Source: Haloarcula hispanica ATCC 33960
GTDB lineage: Archaea > Halobacteriota > Halobacteria > Halobacteriales > Haloarculaceae
DNA: 64,000 nucleotides
NCBI RefSeq assembly: GCF_000223905.1
Contig: NC_015948.1
Coordinates: 496,001-560,000 of the forward strand
Direction of reading: 5' to 3'
The notes below the pieces were generated by a model that saw nothing but the letters and a program-made list of their open reading frames with translations, did no database searches and was not told the origin of the DNA. This document shows positions 1 to 8,731 of the stretch, piece by piece. Within the stretch, counting starts at the first letter, position 1; each line of letters opens with the position of its first letter. A program made the position numbers and the translations under genes.

Positions 1-794
1 TTCGCCGTGTCCATCCCGTCGTCAGACGAGTCGTCGCCCTTGAACCGCGAGAGCAGGCCGCCGCCGCCGGAGGAGACCTCGACGTCCTCGGAGGCGTAGC
101 CGACGGTGGACACGCCGCCGCCGTCGAGCGTGTTGATGATCTCGGAGGAGTCGACGACGCTTTCGGCGACGTTATCGCCGGCCTCGATCTCGCCGGCACC
201 GAACAGCACGCCGAAGCGCCGGACGATCTCCTCGTTGATGTGGTCGTAGCCGCCCTCGACGGACTCGCCGGTCTGTCGCCAGGCGTCGTTGTCGAACACC
301 ATCAGATTGTCCACCTCGCGCACGAACGTCTGGAACGAGCGAGCGGCGTTGAGGGTGTAGATGCCACCCTCGTCGCTGCCCGGCAGGACGCCCAGGCCGT
401 ACACCGGTTCGGTGTAGATGCGCTTGAGGTGTTTCGCGACGACCGGCGACCCGCCCGACCCCGTCCCGCCGCCGAGACCGGCGACGATGAGGAAGGCGTC
501 GACTTCGTGAACAGGGATGTTGTCGATAGCGCCCTGTACCTCGTCGATGTCCTCTTCGGCGATTTCCGCGCCGAGTTCGTTGTCTGCGCCCACGCCGTGG
601 CCCTTAACGCGGGCCTGGCCGATGAGCACTCGATTCTCTTCCGGAATGTGTTCTAGCCCAAGCAGGTCTGCTTTCGCTGTGTTGACCGCAACAGCCGAGC
701 GGACGATTCCCGAGCCGGTCTCCTTGTCGTACTCGAGGAATTTGTCCACAATTTTGCCCCCGGCCTGCCCGAAGCCGATCATCGCCAGTTTCAT
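1..794 (-). CDS. cetZ: CetZ tubulin-like GTPase (partial, C-terminus outside window)
   Basis: Tubulin/FtsZ superfamily GTPase of the archaeal CetZ group. In haloarchaea, CetZ proteins polymerise with GTP at the membrane and control cell shape and motility. The N terminus begins MKLAMIGFGQAGGK, a glycine-rich nucleotide-binding strand, and the tubulin signature GGGTGSG lies at about residues 108-114. About 264 residues are visible; the rest runs off the left edge. The start is the ATG at 792-794, preceded on this strand by a TATA-like element at 836-841. A second, diverged CetZ is at 36497-37570. The family assignment is secure. Whether this is the CetZ1 orthologue needs the full sequence. Confidence 0.93.
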   Translation of the reverse strand, partial: MKLAMIGFGQAGGKIVDKFLEYDKETGSGIVRSAVAVNTAKADLLGLEHIPEENRVLIGQARVKGHGVGADNELGAEIAEEDIDEVQGAIDNIPVHEVDAFLIVAGLGGGTGSGGSPVVAKHLKRIYTEPVYGLGVLPGSDEGGIYTLNAARSFQTFVREVDNLMVFDNDAWRQTGESVEGGYDHINEEIVRRFGVLFGAGEIEAGDNVAESVVDSSEIINTLDGGGVSTVGYASEDVEVSSGGGGLLSRFKGDDSSDDGMDTA

Positions 795-835
795 TATATA
801 GTTCTCCGCTTAAAGGGTCAAAGAGCGATAGCGAG

Positions 836-841
836 TATAAG
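836..841 (-). promoter_or_regulatory. TATA-like element of the cetZ gene
   Basis: The minus strand reads CTTATA here, 42-47 bases upstream of the cetZ ATG. Transcription would start near 812, giving a short leader containing a GGAG that could serve as ribosome binding site. Confidence 0.4.
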
Positions 842-931
842 TGTTTTGCCCGGATCTCAGCCCTGAAAGCCAGGATTGAAAATCAATACTATCCAACACA
901 ACACTCTTTAGGGGATGGCTACTGCCGGCGC

Positions 932-1831
932 TTATCCGCTGAGGTATCCGCTGAGTGTCGTTAGAGAGCCACTACTGACTCCGAACGCGTCGATTTCGTT
1001 CGTTGTCGGAGTGTTATCGAATTTGAGTGAGCGGTACTGGTCGGCACCCATCGGGAACCCGACGCTCCCCAGCACAGAGAGACCGACCTTCGCCAGCGGC
1101 ATCGGGAGCGGGACGATGCTTACCGACGACCCGTCGGCATCATACACCTGATTGGTCACGTCTCTGAGCGTCAGCACTTCCGGCCCACCGATTTCGTAGG
1201 TCTCGACGACGTGTTCTTCGGATTCGATACTGTTGACGAGCATCGGCACGAGGTCACCGACCCAGATGGGCTGGAACTTGGTTTGCTTTCCGCCGCCGGG
1301 GAGCGGGTACAGCGGGACGCCCGGCGCGAACATCCCCTTGAGGCGCTTCGTGAAGGAGACGAACTCTCCGCCCTCGCCGAAGACGACCGACGGCCGGAAG
1401 ATGGTCCAGTCCAGCGAAGACTCCGTAACGACCTGCTCGGCCCGACCCTTCGACCGGATGTAATGCGTGTCGCCATTGGGGTCCGCACCCAGCGCACTCA
1501 ACTGGACGAACCGGTCGACGTCGTGCTCTTCGGCGGCTTGCACGCTGTTTTCGGTCCCGCCGAGGTGGATGCGTTCGTGCATCTCGTCGCCGCCGTCCGG
1601 CTTGAACAGGGGCGACAGTGCGACCAGGAAATACACCGCGTCCTGGCCCTCGAACGCGCTCTCGATGCTGTCGTACTCCGTGACATCCCCGGCAACAGTT
1701 TCGACACCGCTGGGAAGCGTCGCATCTTCCGGTGACCGGGACAACGCAGTGACGGTGTGTCCCTGGTCGTCGAGTTCGCGGCACAGGTGTTGCCCGATGA
1801 ATCCAGTCCCGCCGACGACAAGTACATTCAT
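932..1831 (-). CDS. NAD(P)-binding epimerase/NDUFA9-like SDR protein
   Basis: Atypical short-chain dehydrogenase of 299 residues, similar to NDUFA9-type nucleotide-sugar epimerase-like proteins. The Rossmann motif GGTGFIG is at residues 7-13, just after the start MNVLVVG. A YIRSK segment stands where SDR enzymes carry the catalytic YxxxK; the spacing is Y-I-R-S-K, so both residues are kept. The substrate is unknown. Haloarchaeal relatives are usually annotated only as NAD(P)-binding or NADH dehydrogenase 32K-like proteins. It is divergent from tmk, with about 140 bases between the two starts. Start chosen at the ATG of 1829-1831. Confidence 0.85.
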   Translation of the reverse strand: MNVLVVGGTGFIGQHLCRELDDQGHTVTALSRSPEDATLPSGVETVAGDVTEYDSIESAFEGQDAVYFLVALSPLFKPDGGDEMHERIHLGGTENSVQAAEEHDVDRFVQLSALGADPNGDTHYIRSKGRAEQVVTESSLDWTIFRPSVVFGEGGEFVSFTKRLKGMFAPGVPLYPLPGGGKQTKFQPIWVGDLVPMLVNSIESEEHVVETYEIGGPEVLTLRDVTNQVYDADGSSVSIVPLPMPLAKVGLSVLGSVGFPMGADQYRSLKFDNTPTTNEIDAFGVSSGSLTTLSGYLSG

Positions 1832-1970
1832 AGACTCCAGTACGGTTGGTAGAACCGTAAAGGTGGGCGTGTTTGTTCGGCTGACCGGTCCGCAGTCCGG
1901 CCACTTGTGTCAGCCTACGGATGCACTGTCCGGTCGGGGCGCTTACGTCCCCCCACACGGATTGTGAGGT

Positions 1971-2558
1971 ATGCTCGTCACGCTCGAAGGATTGGACGGG
2001 AGCGGCAAGACGACTGTGTGGGAACGGCTCCAGAGCGACGACGCTGTCCCCAGCGAGGCTGTGTTCACGCGCGAACCGACCGACACCTGGTACGGGGACG
2101 CCGTCCAGCGCTCCATCGACGACGACGGCGCGGACTCGCTGGCCGAACTGTTCCTCTACACGGCCGACCACGCCGCACATCTCTCGAACACGGTCCGACC
2201 GGCGCTCGACGAGGACCGACTTGTCGTCTCCGACCGCTACAGCGACTCGCGGTACGCGTATCAGGGTGCGACACTCGAAGCTAGTGAGACGTTCGACGAC
2301 CCGCTGTCGTACGTCCGGGAGGTCCACGCCCCTTGGACCCGTCCGCCGGACCGGACCGTGTATCTCGACCTCGATCCCGAAACCGCCGCACAGCGCAGCG
2401 GCGCGACGAACAAGTTCGAAACTGCTGACTATCTTTCGACGGTTCGTGACAACTACGAGCGACTCATCGACGCCGACCCGGCGCGGTTCGTACGCGTCGA
2501 CGCGACCGCTGACCCGGACACCGTGTACGAACGCGTCCGAGCGGCGATTTTCGATTAG
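1971..2558 (+). CDS. tmk: Thymidylate (dTMP) kinase
   Basis: Phosphorylates dTMP to dTDP with ATP in the dTTP pathway. The P-loop GLDGSGKTT is at about residues 7-15, followed by the [12 protein letters not shown] segment that contains the DRY motif of the family. Length (195 residues) is normal for bacterial/archaeal Tmk. A GAGGT just before the ATG is a good ribosome binding site. The 3' end overlaps the convergent membrane-protein gene by 4 bases. Confidence 0.94.
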   Translation: MLVTLEGLDGSGKTTVWERLQSDDAVPSEAVFTREPTDTWYGDAVQRSIDDDGADSLAELFLYTADHAAHLSNTVRPALDEDRLVVSDRYSDSRYAYQGATLEASETFDDPLSYVREVHAPWTRPPDRTVYLDLDPETAAQRSGATNKFETADYLSTVRDNYERLIDADPARFVRVDATADPDTVYERVRAAIFD

Positions 2559-2875
2559 TCCATCGACGCCGGCAGCTCGACCTCGTCGGGGGCAGGCATC
2601 CAAAAGTAATCGAACGTGATCCCGATAGCGAGCGGAATAACGACCGTCATGAGGATGACAGCCGTCTGACTCCCGAGATCCGCACCGAGTTTGAATACAC
2701 CGCTCAATACGATGAGGATGACGACCATGACTACCGGACAGAGGAGCAGCGAGTAGACGATACTTCCCCACCGCGTGTGCAAACGGACGCGGAAAAAGCG
2801 CGTCATGAGCGCCGTCACAGCACTGTTGACCAGCACGATGACGAGCAGGCCGATAATACCAGCGACACTGACCAT
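2555..2875 (-). CDS. Small membrane protein, function unknown
   Basis: A 106-residue protein with three or four hydrophobic segments: [17 protein letters not shown] near the N terminus, [17 protein letters not shown] in the middle, and [14 protein letters not shown] near the end. The tail is short and acidic. The start was placed at the internal ATG of 2873-2875 (MVSVAG), because the upstream 14 codons are polar and unlike a membrane protein N terminus. Convergent and overlapping with tmk. No known function; similar short proteins are common in haloarchaea. Confidence 0.65.
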   Translation of the reverse strand: MVSVAGIIGLLVIVLVNSAVTALMTRFFRVRLHTRWGSIVYSLLLCPVVMVVILIVLSGVFKLGADLGSQTAVILMTVVIPLAIGITFDYFWMPAPDEVELPASMD

Positions 2876-2927
2876 GTTCGACGTAGGGCGGCAAGTCCCT
2901 TTGCCGTGTCGGAACAACGTGACTCGC

Positions 2928-3158
2928 TCACTCTAAGCAGATGTACGTGCGCGTGTCAGCGACGCCGTTGAGATCACGGACGTGACCTGAGACCGACTGC
3001 ATGATATCGTACACCTCCGTCCCGGTCGCTTCGGCGATGATATCGTACTGCCCGGCGACGATGTGTGCTTCGGTGATGCCCTCGGCGTCGTGAACTGCCG
3101 CAAGGAGTTCTTCGGATTTCCCGGCAGCGGTCTTGATCATAATGAACGCGCTAACCAT
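2928..3158 (-). CDS. Stand-alone Lrp/AsnC ligand-binding (RAM) domain protein
   Basis: A 76-residue protein consisting only of the Lrp/AsnC effector-binding RAM domain, with no helix-turn-helix. The recognisable core is HIVAGQYDIIAEATG. RAM domains form dimers or higher oligomers and bind amino acids or other small ligands. It is divergent from trkA, and a close paralogue (3988-4218) sits just after trkA. That suggests a shared role with TrkA, for example sensing a ligand for ion transport; this is inference. Confidence 0.85.
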   Translation of the reverse strand: MVSAFIMIKTAAGKSEELLAAVHDAEGITEAHIVAGQYDIIAEATGTEVYDIMQSVSGHVRDLNGVADTRTYICLE

Positions 3159-3203
3159 ATTGTGGTGTGTCGTGTCATAGCACGAAAAAGCTTCCGTCAG
3201 GGG

Positions 3204-3222
3204 ACAACAACGGCTTTGTTGT
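3204..3222. promoter_or_regulatory. 19-bp palindrome between divergent RAM and trkA genes
   Basis: ACAACAA, a 5-base spacer, then TTGTTGT form a perfect 7-bp inverted repeat. It lies 46-64 bases upstream of the RAM gene start and 80 bases upstream of trkA. Candidate operator. Confidence 0.4.
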
Positions 3223-3243
3223 TTGATAGCGTGGTCAAGGCGT

Positions 3244-3259
3244 CCGGTGGTTCCACCGG
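3244..3259. promoter_or_regulatory. 16-bp palindrome just upstream of the trkA TATA box
   Basis: CCGGTGG-TT-CCACCGG is a perfect 7-bp inverted repeat. It ends 9 bases before the trkA TATA-like element at 3268-3273, a typical place for an archaeal activator or repressor site. Confidence 0.45.
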
Positions 3260-3267
3260 GTGGGTAC

Positions 3268-3273
3268 TTTTAT
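3268..3273 (+). promoter_or_regulatory. TATA box of trkA (leaderless)
   Basis: TTTTAT centred 28 bases before the ATG at 3299, so transcription would begin at or next to the start codon. This supports the 3299 start over the upstream in-frame ATG at 3260. Confidence 0.5.
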
Positions 3274-3298
3274 TCACCCCCGTCCCATAGGAGCGTGT

Positions 3299-3985
3299 AT
3301 GCGATTCGTTATCGTGGGTGCAGGTCGTGTCGGACTGCGGACGGCTCGCGTCCTGCAAGAGAGTGGCCACGAAGTTGTCCTCATCGAGCGCGATGAGAAC
3401 GCGGTCGAGCGCGCGCGGACGGCTGGCTTCGAGGTGATCGCGGGTGACGGCGCTATCGAGGAGACACTCGGTGGCGCCGACCTCGAAGCCGCCGACGCGC
3501 TCGGCGCGCTCACCGGCGACCTCAACGACAACTTCGTCGCCTGTATGATCGCCAAGGAACACGGCTGTCGAACCGTTATGCGCATCGACGAGGACTACCG
3601 CGAGGAGATCTACCGACGCTACGCCTCCGACGTCGACGAGGTCATCTACCCCGAACGGCTGGGCGCTATCGCCGCGAAGAACGCGCTGCTGGGCGGGAAC
3701 ATCCGCGCAGTCGCCGACATCGCACAGAACCTCCAGCTCGTGGAGTTCACCATCCAGAAGCAATCGCCGATGGAGGGGTACTCACTGTCGGAGTTGGAGC
3801 TTCCGTCGAATTCCCGACTGATGGCGCACGGGAAAGGCGAAGCCCCGCTCGCCATTCCCGACCCGGACGAAACACTGGAGGCCGGTGACCGGGTCGTGAT
3901 ACTGGCCGACTTCGAGACGCTCTCCGACGTTCGTAGTATCGTTGTCGGTGAATCAGAGCCCGCGACCGCGCTTGGAGGTGCCTGA
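3299..3985 (+). CDS. trkA: TrkA family potassium-transport regulatory protein
   Basis: Soluble NAD-binding regulator of K+ uptake (RCK/KTN type). The TrkA-N Rossmann domain fills residues 1 to about 120, starting MRFVIVGAGRVGLR with the GxGxxG motif. A TrkA-C ligand-binding domain follows, with a regulatory loop rich in acidic residues. At 228 residues this is a single TrkA-N/TrkA-C unit, about half the length of the double-unit bacterial TrkA, so it should act as a dimer. No TrkH membrane partner is encoded in the window. It is followed two bases later by a RAM-domain gene, so the two are probably co-transcribed. Confidence 0.92.
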   Translation: MRFVIVGAGRVGLRTARVLQESGHEVVLIERDENAVERARTAGFEVIAGDGAIEETLGGADLEAADALGALTGDLNDNFVACMIAKEHGCRTVMRIDEDYREEIYRRYASDVDEVIYPERLGAIAAKNALLGGNIRAVADIAQNLQLVEFTIQKQSPMEGYSLSELELPSNSRLMAHGKGEAPLAIPDPDETLEAGDRVVILADFETLSDVRSIVVGESEPATALGGA

Positions 3986-3987
3986 AC

Positions 3988-4218
3988 ATGGTTATTGCGT
4001 ACGTGATGGTCAAAGCCCACACCGGTGATGCGGATCGTCTGAAAAGTGATATCGAAGCCGTCGACGGCGTTGTCGAAGCCCACATCGTCGCCGGTGACGT
4101 CGACTTCATCGCAAAAGTGAACGTGGAGACGCCCGCCGAAGTCAAGGACGTCGCAGCGACACATATCCAGGAAATCCAGGGCGTCGAAACGACACAGACC
4201 TACATCGCGATGGACTAA
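3988..4218 (+). CDS. Stand-alone Lrp/AsnC ligand-binding (RAM) domain protein
   Basis: Second RAM-only protein (76 residues), paralogous to the one at 2928-3158: both carry the HIVAG core and end with a TYI segment. It starts two bases after the trkA stop, which implies one operon and translational coupling. It lacks a DNA-binding domain, so it probably acts through protein contacts or as a ligand sensor for TrkA. That role is inferred from the gene order only. Confidence 0.86.
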   Translation: MVIAYVMVKAHTGDADRLKSDIEAVDGVVEAHIVAGDVDFIAKVNVETPAEVKDVAATHIQEIQGVETTQTYIAMD

Positions 4219-4257
4219 ACGACGCGGCCACGGTTTTCGGCGCTCGGAACCGTATAG

Positions 4258-4770
4258 CTACAGCGGCGTCCCGCCGCGGGTGCCTTCGCTCCCGCCGGTA
4301 CTCGCCGAATCGAGCAGGTCAGCCACGACGCCAACGTAGTCGTAGCCGGGAATGACGCCCTCGACGTACGTCCCTTCGACGTACTCGACGAAGGTCTTGG
4401 CAACGTCTGCGGCTTGCCGTTCGCCGCCCATCGTGTACTCGAACGTGACGACGACCTGTTCGCCGTCCTCGACGACGCTGTAATCGTCCAGTTCGACAGA
4501 TGTCCGGGTCGCTTTCGGCGCGTCCTCGAGCCGCCGCTCCAGCGTCTCGAACCAGCCGTCGATGACGGCGTCACCGACCTCGTCGCTTGTCGCGGCCTGT
4601 AGCGACGGCGCTCTGACCGTCACCTCGTAGTTCGTCCGCCACTTTTCGCCCTCAGTTGCAGTCACGCGGCCGTCGAAGTTCGTCGTCTCGACAGCGTAGC
4701 TATCCCCGGCCGGGACGAGCGCATCGTGTCGGTCGAATGCTTCGGCAACGTCATCTGGCACATCAGTCAT
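4258..4770 (-). CDS. Haloarchaeal conserved protein, DUF5813-like
   Basis: A 170-residue soluble acidic protein. It starts MTDVPDDVAEAFDRHD and ends in a Ser/Gly/Thr-rich tail. The internal segment TNYEVTVRAPSLQAATSD and the absence of membrane segments or metal motifs match what I recall of the haloarchaeal DUF5813 family, but I cannot confirm the family. The start was moved to the ATG at 4768-4770, since the upstream 27 codons do not resemble the rest. Function unknown. Confidence 0.7.
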   Translation of the reverse strand: MTDVPDDVAEAFDRHDALVPAGDSYAVETTNFDGRVTATEGEKWRTNYEVTVRAPSLQAATSDEVGDAVIDGWFETLERRLEDAPKATRTSVELDDYSVVEDGEQVVVTFEYTMGGERQAADVAKTFVEYVEGTYVEGVIPGYDYVGVVADLLDSASTGGSEGTRGGTPL

Positions 4771-4882
4771 TACGCCGGTATAGGCCACAGACGTGCAAAA
4801 ACGCGTCGTGTCCGGTTCGTCTCCGTTCGAATTGCCATCAAAACGGTTCACACGCTCTCACATTGTTCGAGCGGATTCATGT

Positions 4883-4902
4883 GAGGGATGGGATTCGAAC
4901 CC
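4883..4902 (-). repeat. Duplicated 3' end of tRNA-Leu
   Basis: Twenty bases here are identical to 4989-5008, the acceptor/T-arm 3' part of the tRNA-Leu gene, 106 bp away. Duplicated tRNA 3' ends are the usual mark of tRNA-directed integration or of its excision scar. No integrase gene is adjacent. Confidence 0.6.
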
Positions 4903-4985
4903 GATGCAAATCCTCACTTCGTTCGAATTTCCGTGATTCGAATCCCACGATGACATTCGTTGCTCACGGATTGTTCGCAACAGAA

Positions 4986-5070
4986 TGCGAGGGATGGGAT
5001 TCGAACCCACGGACCCCTACGGGAGCGGGTCTTAAGCCCACCGCCTTTGGCCAAGCTCGGCTACCCTCGC
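4986..5070 (-). tRNA. tRNA-Leu (anticodon UAA)
   Basis: The minus strand folds into a class II tRNA of 85 bases. The acceptor stem GCGAGGG pairs with CCCTCGC, and the discriminator base is A. The anticodon stem GTGGG/CCCGC encloses loop CTTAAGA, giving anticodon TAA. A long variable arm and the T-arm GTGGG-TTCGAAT-CCCAT follow. The CCA end is not encoded. A short hairpin (GCAGA/TCTGC) lies just 5' of the gene at about 5071-5086. Confidence 0.96.
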
Positions 5071-5218
5071 GCAGATTGAACTCTGCGGGGGCTAGTGAAT
5101 GGTCCTTTCGGTCTCGGACTGCGAGGTGTCCTATCGCGTCCCACCACAGTCAGGTCGGCGGAACTCGATAGCGACCGTGACACACTGGTTCAGCTGTCAC
5201 TTCTCCTCTGACGTCCGT

Positions 5219-5743
5219 CTACTCCTCGACCGGGAGCCTGTCGGTCGGAAGGAACTTCGTCCGGTCGGCGTGGTCGAACGTTGCGACCGGCGTCCCGTCC
5301 AGTTTCCTGAGCAACGTCTGGAACGTCGCACCGTCGTTCGCGGCAGTAACCGCGTTCCCGGCATCCTGGAGTTTGTACGCGCCAGCGATGAACAGCGAGG
5401 CGGCGTCCGGATCGAAGTACTCGACGGCCAGAAACACCTGCTCCCCGACCGTCCGCCGGTACACGTCGTACGCTTCGAGTGGGTTCGATTCGACCAGTCG
5501 CGTCACTTCCTCGGCCTTGTTACCCGGAATAACGAACACGAGTTCGAGTCCGTCACCGTCGTCGACTGTCTGCAGGCCCGCGTCCCCGGCCGGGACGACG
5601 ACGGCCTCGCGGCCGTTAGCGCGCCGCTGGTCAGCCAGCGCCTGTGTCTCTTCCAGCGTCTGTTTCCACGATGCTTTGCGGTCGTCCGAACCGGCGGCAA
5701 GCCGTTCGAGGTCGTCTGTCCCTTCGCCACCTGTCTTAACCAT
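5219..5743 (-). CDS. Haloarchaeal hypothetical protein
   Basis: A 174-residue soluble protein with no recognised catalytic motif. The N-terminal third is helical and charged (WKQTLEETQALADQRRANG). The middle carries an alternating hydrophobic core (LVFVIPGNKAEEVTRLV), and the C-terminal part could form an alpha/beta domain (LFIAGAYKLQDAGNAV). It lies 37 bases downstream of another small gene on the same strand (5781-6188), so the two may be one transcript. Function unknown. Confidence 0.75.
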   Translation of the reverse strand: MVKTGGEGTDDLERLAAGSDDRKASWKQTLEETQALADQRRANGREAVVVPAGDAGLQTVDDGDGLELVFVIPGNKAEEVTRLVESNPLEAYDVYRRTVGEQVFLAVEYFDPDAASLFIAGAYKLQDAGNAVTAANDGATFQTLLRKLDGTPVATFDHADRTKFLPTDRLPVEE

Positions 5744-5780
5744 ATCCTGTCGTTACGCCCGCGGGAGGTAAATGGTGGTG

Positions 5781-6188
5781 TCACTGGACGCCGAAGACGA
5801 CCTCCATGCTCAGTGAAAGCCCGAGGACGAACAGACTCGCTACGAATAGCTTCACCGGCGGTGAGAGCCGGTCTTCGGGCGGGGCGAGCGAGTCGAGTGG
5901 CGGCACGACGCGGGCCAACACCGACTCGAACGGCGTCCGCTCCCGCGCTGACACGCCGAACGACACGCCGGACTCATCAGACTCGTCGGAATCGAGGGAC
6001 GGCGCGCGCCACAGGGTGATCGATGCGTAGCCGAACAGCGCGAAGCCGATAAAAAACAGCACGAACTTCACCGTCAGCCAGCCACCGCCACGGAGCGGCG
6101 AGAGCACGCCACCGATAAGCGTTGCTGTGAGTGTGACGCCGAGGGCGTACCACAGCAGATCGAGTACCTTCCCCGCCAGGTTATCCAT
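5781..6188 (-). CDS. Small membrane protein, function unknown
   Basis: A 135-residue protein with two N-terminal membrane segments ([18 protein letters not shown] and [16 protein letters not shown]), a hydrophilic loop rich in Ser/Asp/Glu, and a C-terminal membrane segment ([15 protein letters not shown]). The start [10 protein letters not shown] at 6186-6188 is preferred because the upstream open frame is basic and low-complexity. It overlaps the stop of the ABC ATPase gene by 8 bases, so it may be the last-transcribed part of that operon. Function unknown. Confidence 0.7.
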   Translation of the reverse strand: MDNLAGKVLDLLWYALGVTLTATLIGGVLSPLRGGGWLTVKFVLFFIGFALFGYASITLWRAPSLDSDESDESGVSFGVSARERTPFESVLARVVPPLDSLAPPEDRLSPPVKLFVASLFVLGLSLSMEVVFGVQ

Positions 6189-7518
6189 CGTGCGTGTCGT
6201 AGCCACGGCGACGCAGTTCTTCGCCGGGAGCGTCGTGGTCCGTCGCGTGCCGGTGACAGAAGCTCGTCCGTCTGTCGTCGACATCGTAGTACTGCGGCGT
6301 TTCGGTGTCACACCGACTGCCGAACGCTTCCTTGAGGTAGGCCCGTGCAGCGTCGGGGTCTCCATCACTGAGATACGTCACAGCCTGTTCGACGTGCTCC
6401 CGCACGTCCGGCGGGAGGTCCACGTCGCTGAACTCCTCCTCGACGATCTCATCCCCGTCGGCCAACGCGGTATCGAACCCGAGCCGTTCCTTGAGCCGCT
6501 CACCGATCGACTGTTCCGCGCGGGACCGCTCGCGAATGACATCACGGAACTCTCGAATCCGGTCCCACACTTCGTCGCTAGCGTCTATGTCTTCGGGCCG
6601 AATCCGGACGGGGCACCGCGTTGCGAAGGGACACCCCTCCGGCGGGTCCCGTGGACTCGGCGGTGAGCCAGGCAGGGTAATCCGGTCCGCTTGAGCCGTC
6701 GGATCCGGTTCCGGAATTGCGGACAGCAGTGCGCGCGTGTAGGGGTTTTCCGGGTTCTGGAACAGCTGTTCCGTCGGCCCGACTTCCATGAGGTTCCCGA
6801 GATACATCACCCCGACGCGGTCACAGATGTGCCGGACCACGCTCAGGTCGTGCGCGATGAAGAGGTACGTGAGACCGAACTCCTCCTGAAGTTCCTCCAG
6901 CAGATTGAGTATCTGGGCCTGGACGGACACGTCGAGTGCCGACACGGGTTCGTCGAGGACGACGAACTCCGGTTCGAGCGCGAGTGCCCGAGCGATGCCG
7001 ATACGCTGTCGCTGCCCGCCGGAGAACTGGTGGGGATACCGGTAGTAGTGCTCCGGCATGAGCCCGACCTCGTCGAGCAGTGTCCGTACCTTCTCCCGAC
7101 GCTCGCGGGCCGTCCCCTGTTCGTGGACGTCCAGCGGCTCGCGGATGATCTCGCCGACAGTCATCCGGTCGTTGAGGCTCGATTCGGGGTCCTGAAACAC
7201 CATCTGGGCGTTGCGGCGCCACTGCTTGAGGTCGCCGCCGCTGAGTTCGGTTATATCGGTTCCATCGAAGGAGACCGTCCCGGACGTGGCCGTCTCCAGT
7301 TGGATGAGCGTCCGACCGAGAGTCGTCTTGCCACAACCGGATTCACCGACCAGCCCGAACGTCTCGCCGCGCGCGATCTCGAAGTTCACGCCGTCGACGG
7401 CTTTCACCGGGTCCCCACCGAACAGCCCACCGCCTTCGTAGTACGTCTTCAGGTCCTGCACATCGAGCAACGTCTCGCCGGTCTGGTGTGACACAGTATC
7501 GACGATTGACTCACTCAT
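6181..7518 (-). CDS. Oligopeptide/dipeptide ABC transporter ATP-binding protein (DppF/OppF type)
   Basis: Second ATPase of the importer. It has a Walker [10 protein letters not shown], the signature [14 protein letters not shown], Walker B FVVLDEP and the switch histidine in FIAHD. The oligopeptide C-terminal motif starts normally ([10 protein letters not shown]) but is then interrupted by about 90 charged residues before the closing cysteines (CDTETP and SFCHRH). This makes the protein 445 residues instead of about 330. The start at 7516-7518 (MSESIVDTV) overlaps the end of the partner ATPase by 8 bases, indicating translational coupling. Confidence 0.93.
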   Translation of the reverse strand: MSESIVDTVSHQTGETLLDVQDLKTYYEGGGLFGGDPVKAVDGVNFEIARGETFGLVGESGCGKTTLGRTLIQLETATSGTVSFDGTDITELSGGDLKQWRRNAQMVFQDPESSLNDRMTVGEIIREPLDVHEQGTARERREKVRTLLDEVGLMPEHYYRYPHQFSGGQRQRIGIARALALEPEFVVLDEPVSALDVSVQAQILNLLEELQEEFGLTYLFIAHDLSVVRHICDRVGVMYLGNLMEVGPTEQLFQNPENPYTRALLSAIPEPDPTAQADRITLPGSPPSPRDPPEGCPFATRCPVRIRPEDIDASDEVWDRIREFRDVIRERSRAEQSIGERLKERLGFDTALADGDEIVEEEFSDVDLPPDVREHVEQAVTYLSDGDPDAARAYLKEAFGSRCDTETPQYYDVDDRRTSFCHRHATDHDAPGEELRRRGYDTHDG

Positions 7519-8731
7519 CTGTGTCACCTCCCTCCAGCTGTCTGCCGGTGTCTCCGGCACTGTGGCCGTGGCCACCGTCAGCCCGGGCATCGCTGTCTTC
7601 GGACCCGGCCGGGCCGGTATCCTCACCGGCTTTTCGGCGCTCAGCCGGCCAGTCGTCCGCCGACAGCGCTTCGCTTGCCTCGGCGCCCGTCTGGTCTGCG
7701 TTCTCTTCGTGGTGTGTCACAGTGTCGTCGGTAGGCATATCTTCGGGATACAGGAGACAGGCGGCGGTGTGGTCTGCTGATTCGCCGACCTCCACATGGG
7801 CGGGATGGACCCGCTCACACTCGTCGAAGCCCTTCGGACATCGGCTGACGAACCGGCAGTACGACGCCGATTCGTGTGGCGTCGGCACGTCCCCTTCGAT
7901 AGTGGGCAGCCGATCCGTACTGGGGTTCCGACCGGGAATACTCTGCAGTAGTCCCTGCGTGTATGGGTGGTGTGGGTTCGCGAACAGTTCCTCTACGGGT
8001 GCTTTCTCGACGACTTCGCCGGCGTACATCACGGCGACGCGGTCGGCAACCTCCGCGATGACGCCCATGTCGTGCGTAATGAACATGATACCGATGTCAC
8101 GCTCCGTCTGAATTTCCTGTAGCAGGTCCAGAATCTGGGCCTGAATGGTGACATCGAGTGCTGTCGTCGGCTCATCACAGATGAGCAGGTCGGGGTCACA
8201 GGCTAGTGCCATCGCGATGACGGCTCGCTGGCGCATCCCGCCGGAGAACTCGTGGGGGAACTCGTCGACACGCCGTGCCGCGTCGGGGATACCGACTGCA
8301 CGCAGCAGTTCGATGGCTTCCGACTTGGCTTCGGTGCCTTCCATACCGCGGTGGAGCTCCAGCGCCTCGATGATCTGGTTCCCGACAGTGTACACCGGGT
8401 TGAGCGAGCTCAGCGGGTCCTGAAACACCATCGCGATGTCCCCGCCACGAACTGACCGATACTGCTTTTCGGAAAGCGTCGTCAGCTCTCTCCCGTCTAA
8501 TCGGATAGACGACTCCTCGCGGATTTCGCCCGGACTGTCGACCAGTCCCATTATCGAGCGTGCGGTGACGCTCTTGCCAGAGCCGGATTCGCCGACGATA
8601 CCGAGCGTCTCGCCGCGTTCGATGTCGAACGAAACGCCGTCGACAGCGCGGATCTCCTCTCGGTCGCTGTGGAACACGGTTCGGAGGTTGTCAACGGCCA
8701 GCAGCGGCTCGCCGTCGTCGGTGTGGCTCAT
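7511..8731 (-). CDS. Oligopeptide/dipeptide ABC transporter ATP-binding protein (DppD/OppD type)
   Basis: First ATPase of the importer, 406 residues. It shows Walker A GESGSGKS, the signature [15 protein letters not shown], Walker B LLICDEP and the switch histidine in FITHDMG. The oligopeptide C-terminal motif has cysteines around [14 protein letters not shown]. After that comes a hydrophilic acidic tail of about 80 residues rich in Glu, Asp and Gly, an extra relative to bacterial DppD and typical of halophile proteins. Its ATG overlaps the stop of the permease gene by four bases (ATGA). Confidence 0.94.
   Translation of the reverse strand: MSHTDDGEPLLAVDNLRTVFHSDREEIRAVDGVSFDIERGETLGIVGESGSGKSVTARSIMGLVDSPGEIREESSIRLDGRELTTLSEKQYRSVRGGDIAMVFQDPLSSLNPVYTVGNQIIEALELHRGMEGTEAKSEAIELLRAVGIPDAARRVDEFPHEFSGGMRQRAVIAMALACDPDLLICDEPTTALDVTIQAQILDLLQEIQTERDIGIMFITHDMGVIAEVADRVAVMYAGEVVEKAPVEELFANPHHPYTQGLLQSIPGRNPSTDRLPTIEGDVPTPHESASYCRFVSRCPKGFDECERVHPAHVEVGESADHTAACLLYPEDMPTDDTVTHHEENADQTGAEASEALSADDWPAERRKAGEDTGPAGSEDSDARADGGHGHSAGDTGRQLEGGDTDE

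Noticed and set aside
1254..2894. 546-codon open frame on the minus strand across the epimerase and tmk genes
   Set aside because: Overlaps conserved genes in other frames; no domain; Arg/Gly-rich shadow.
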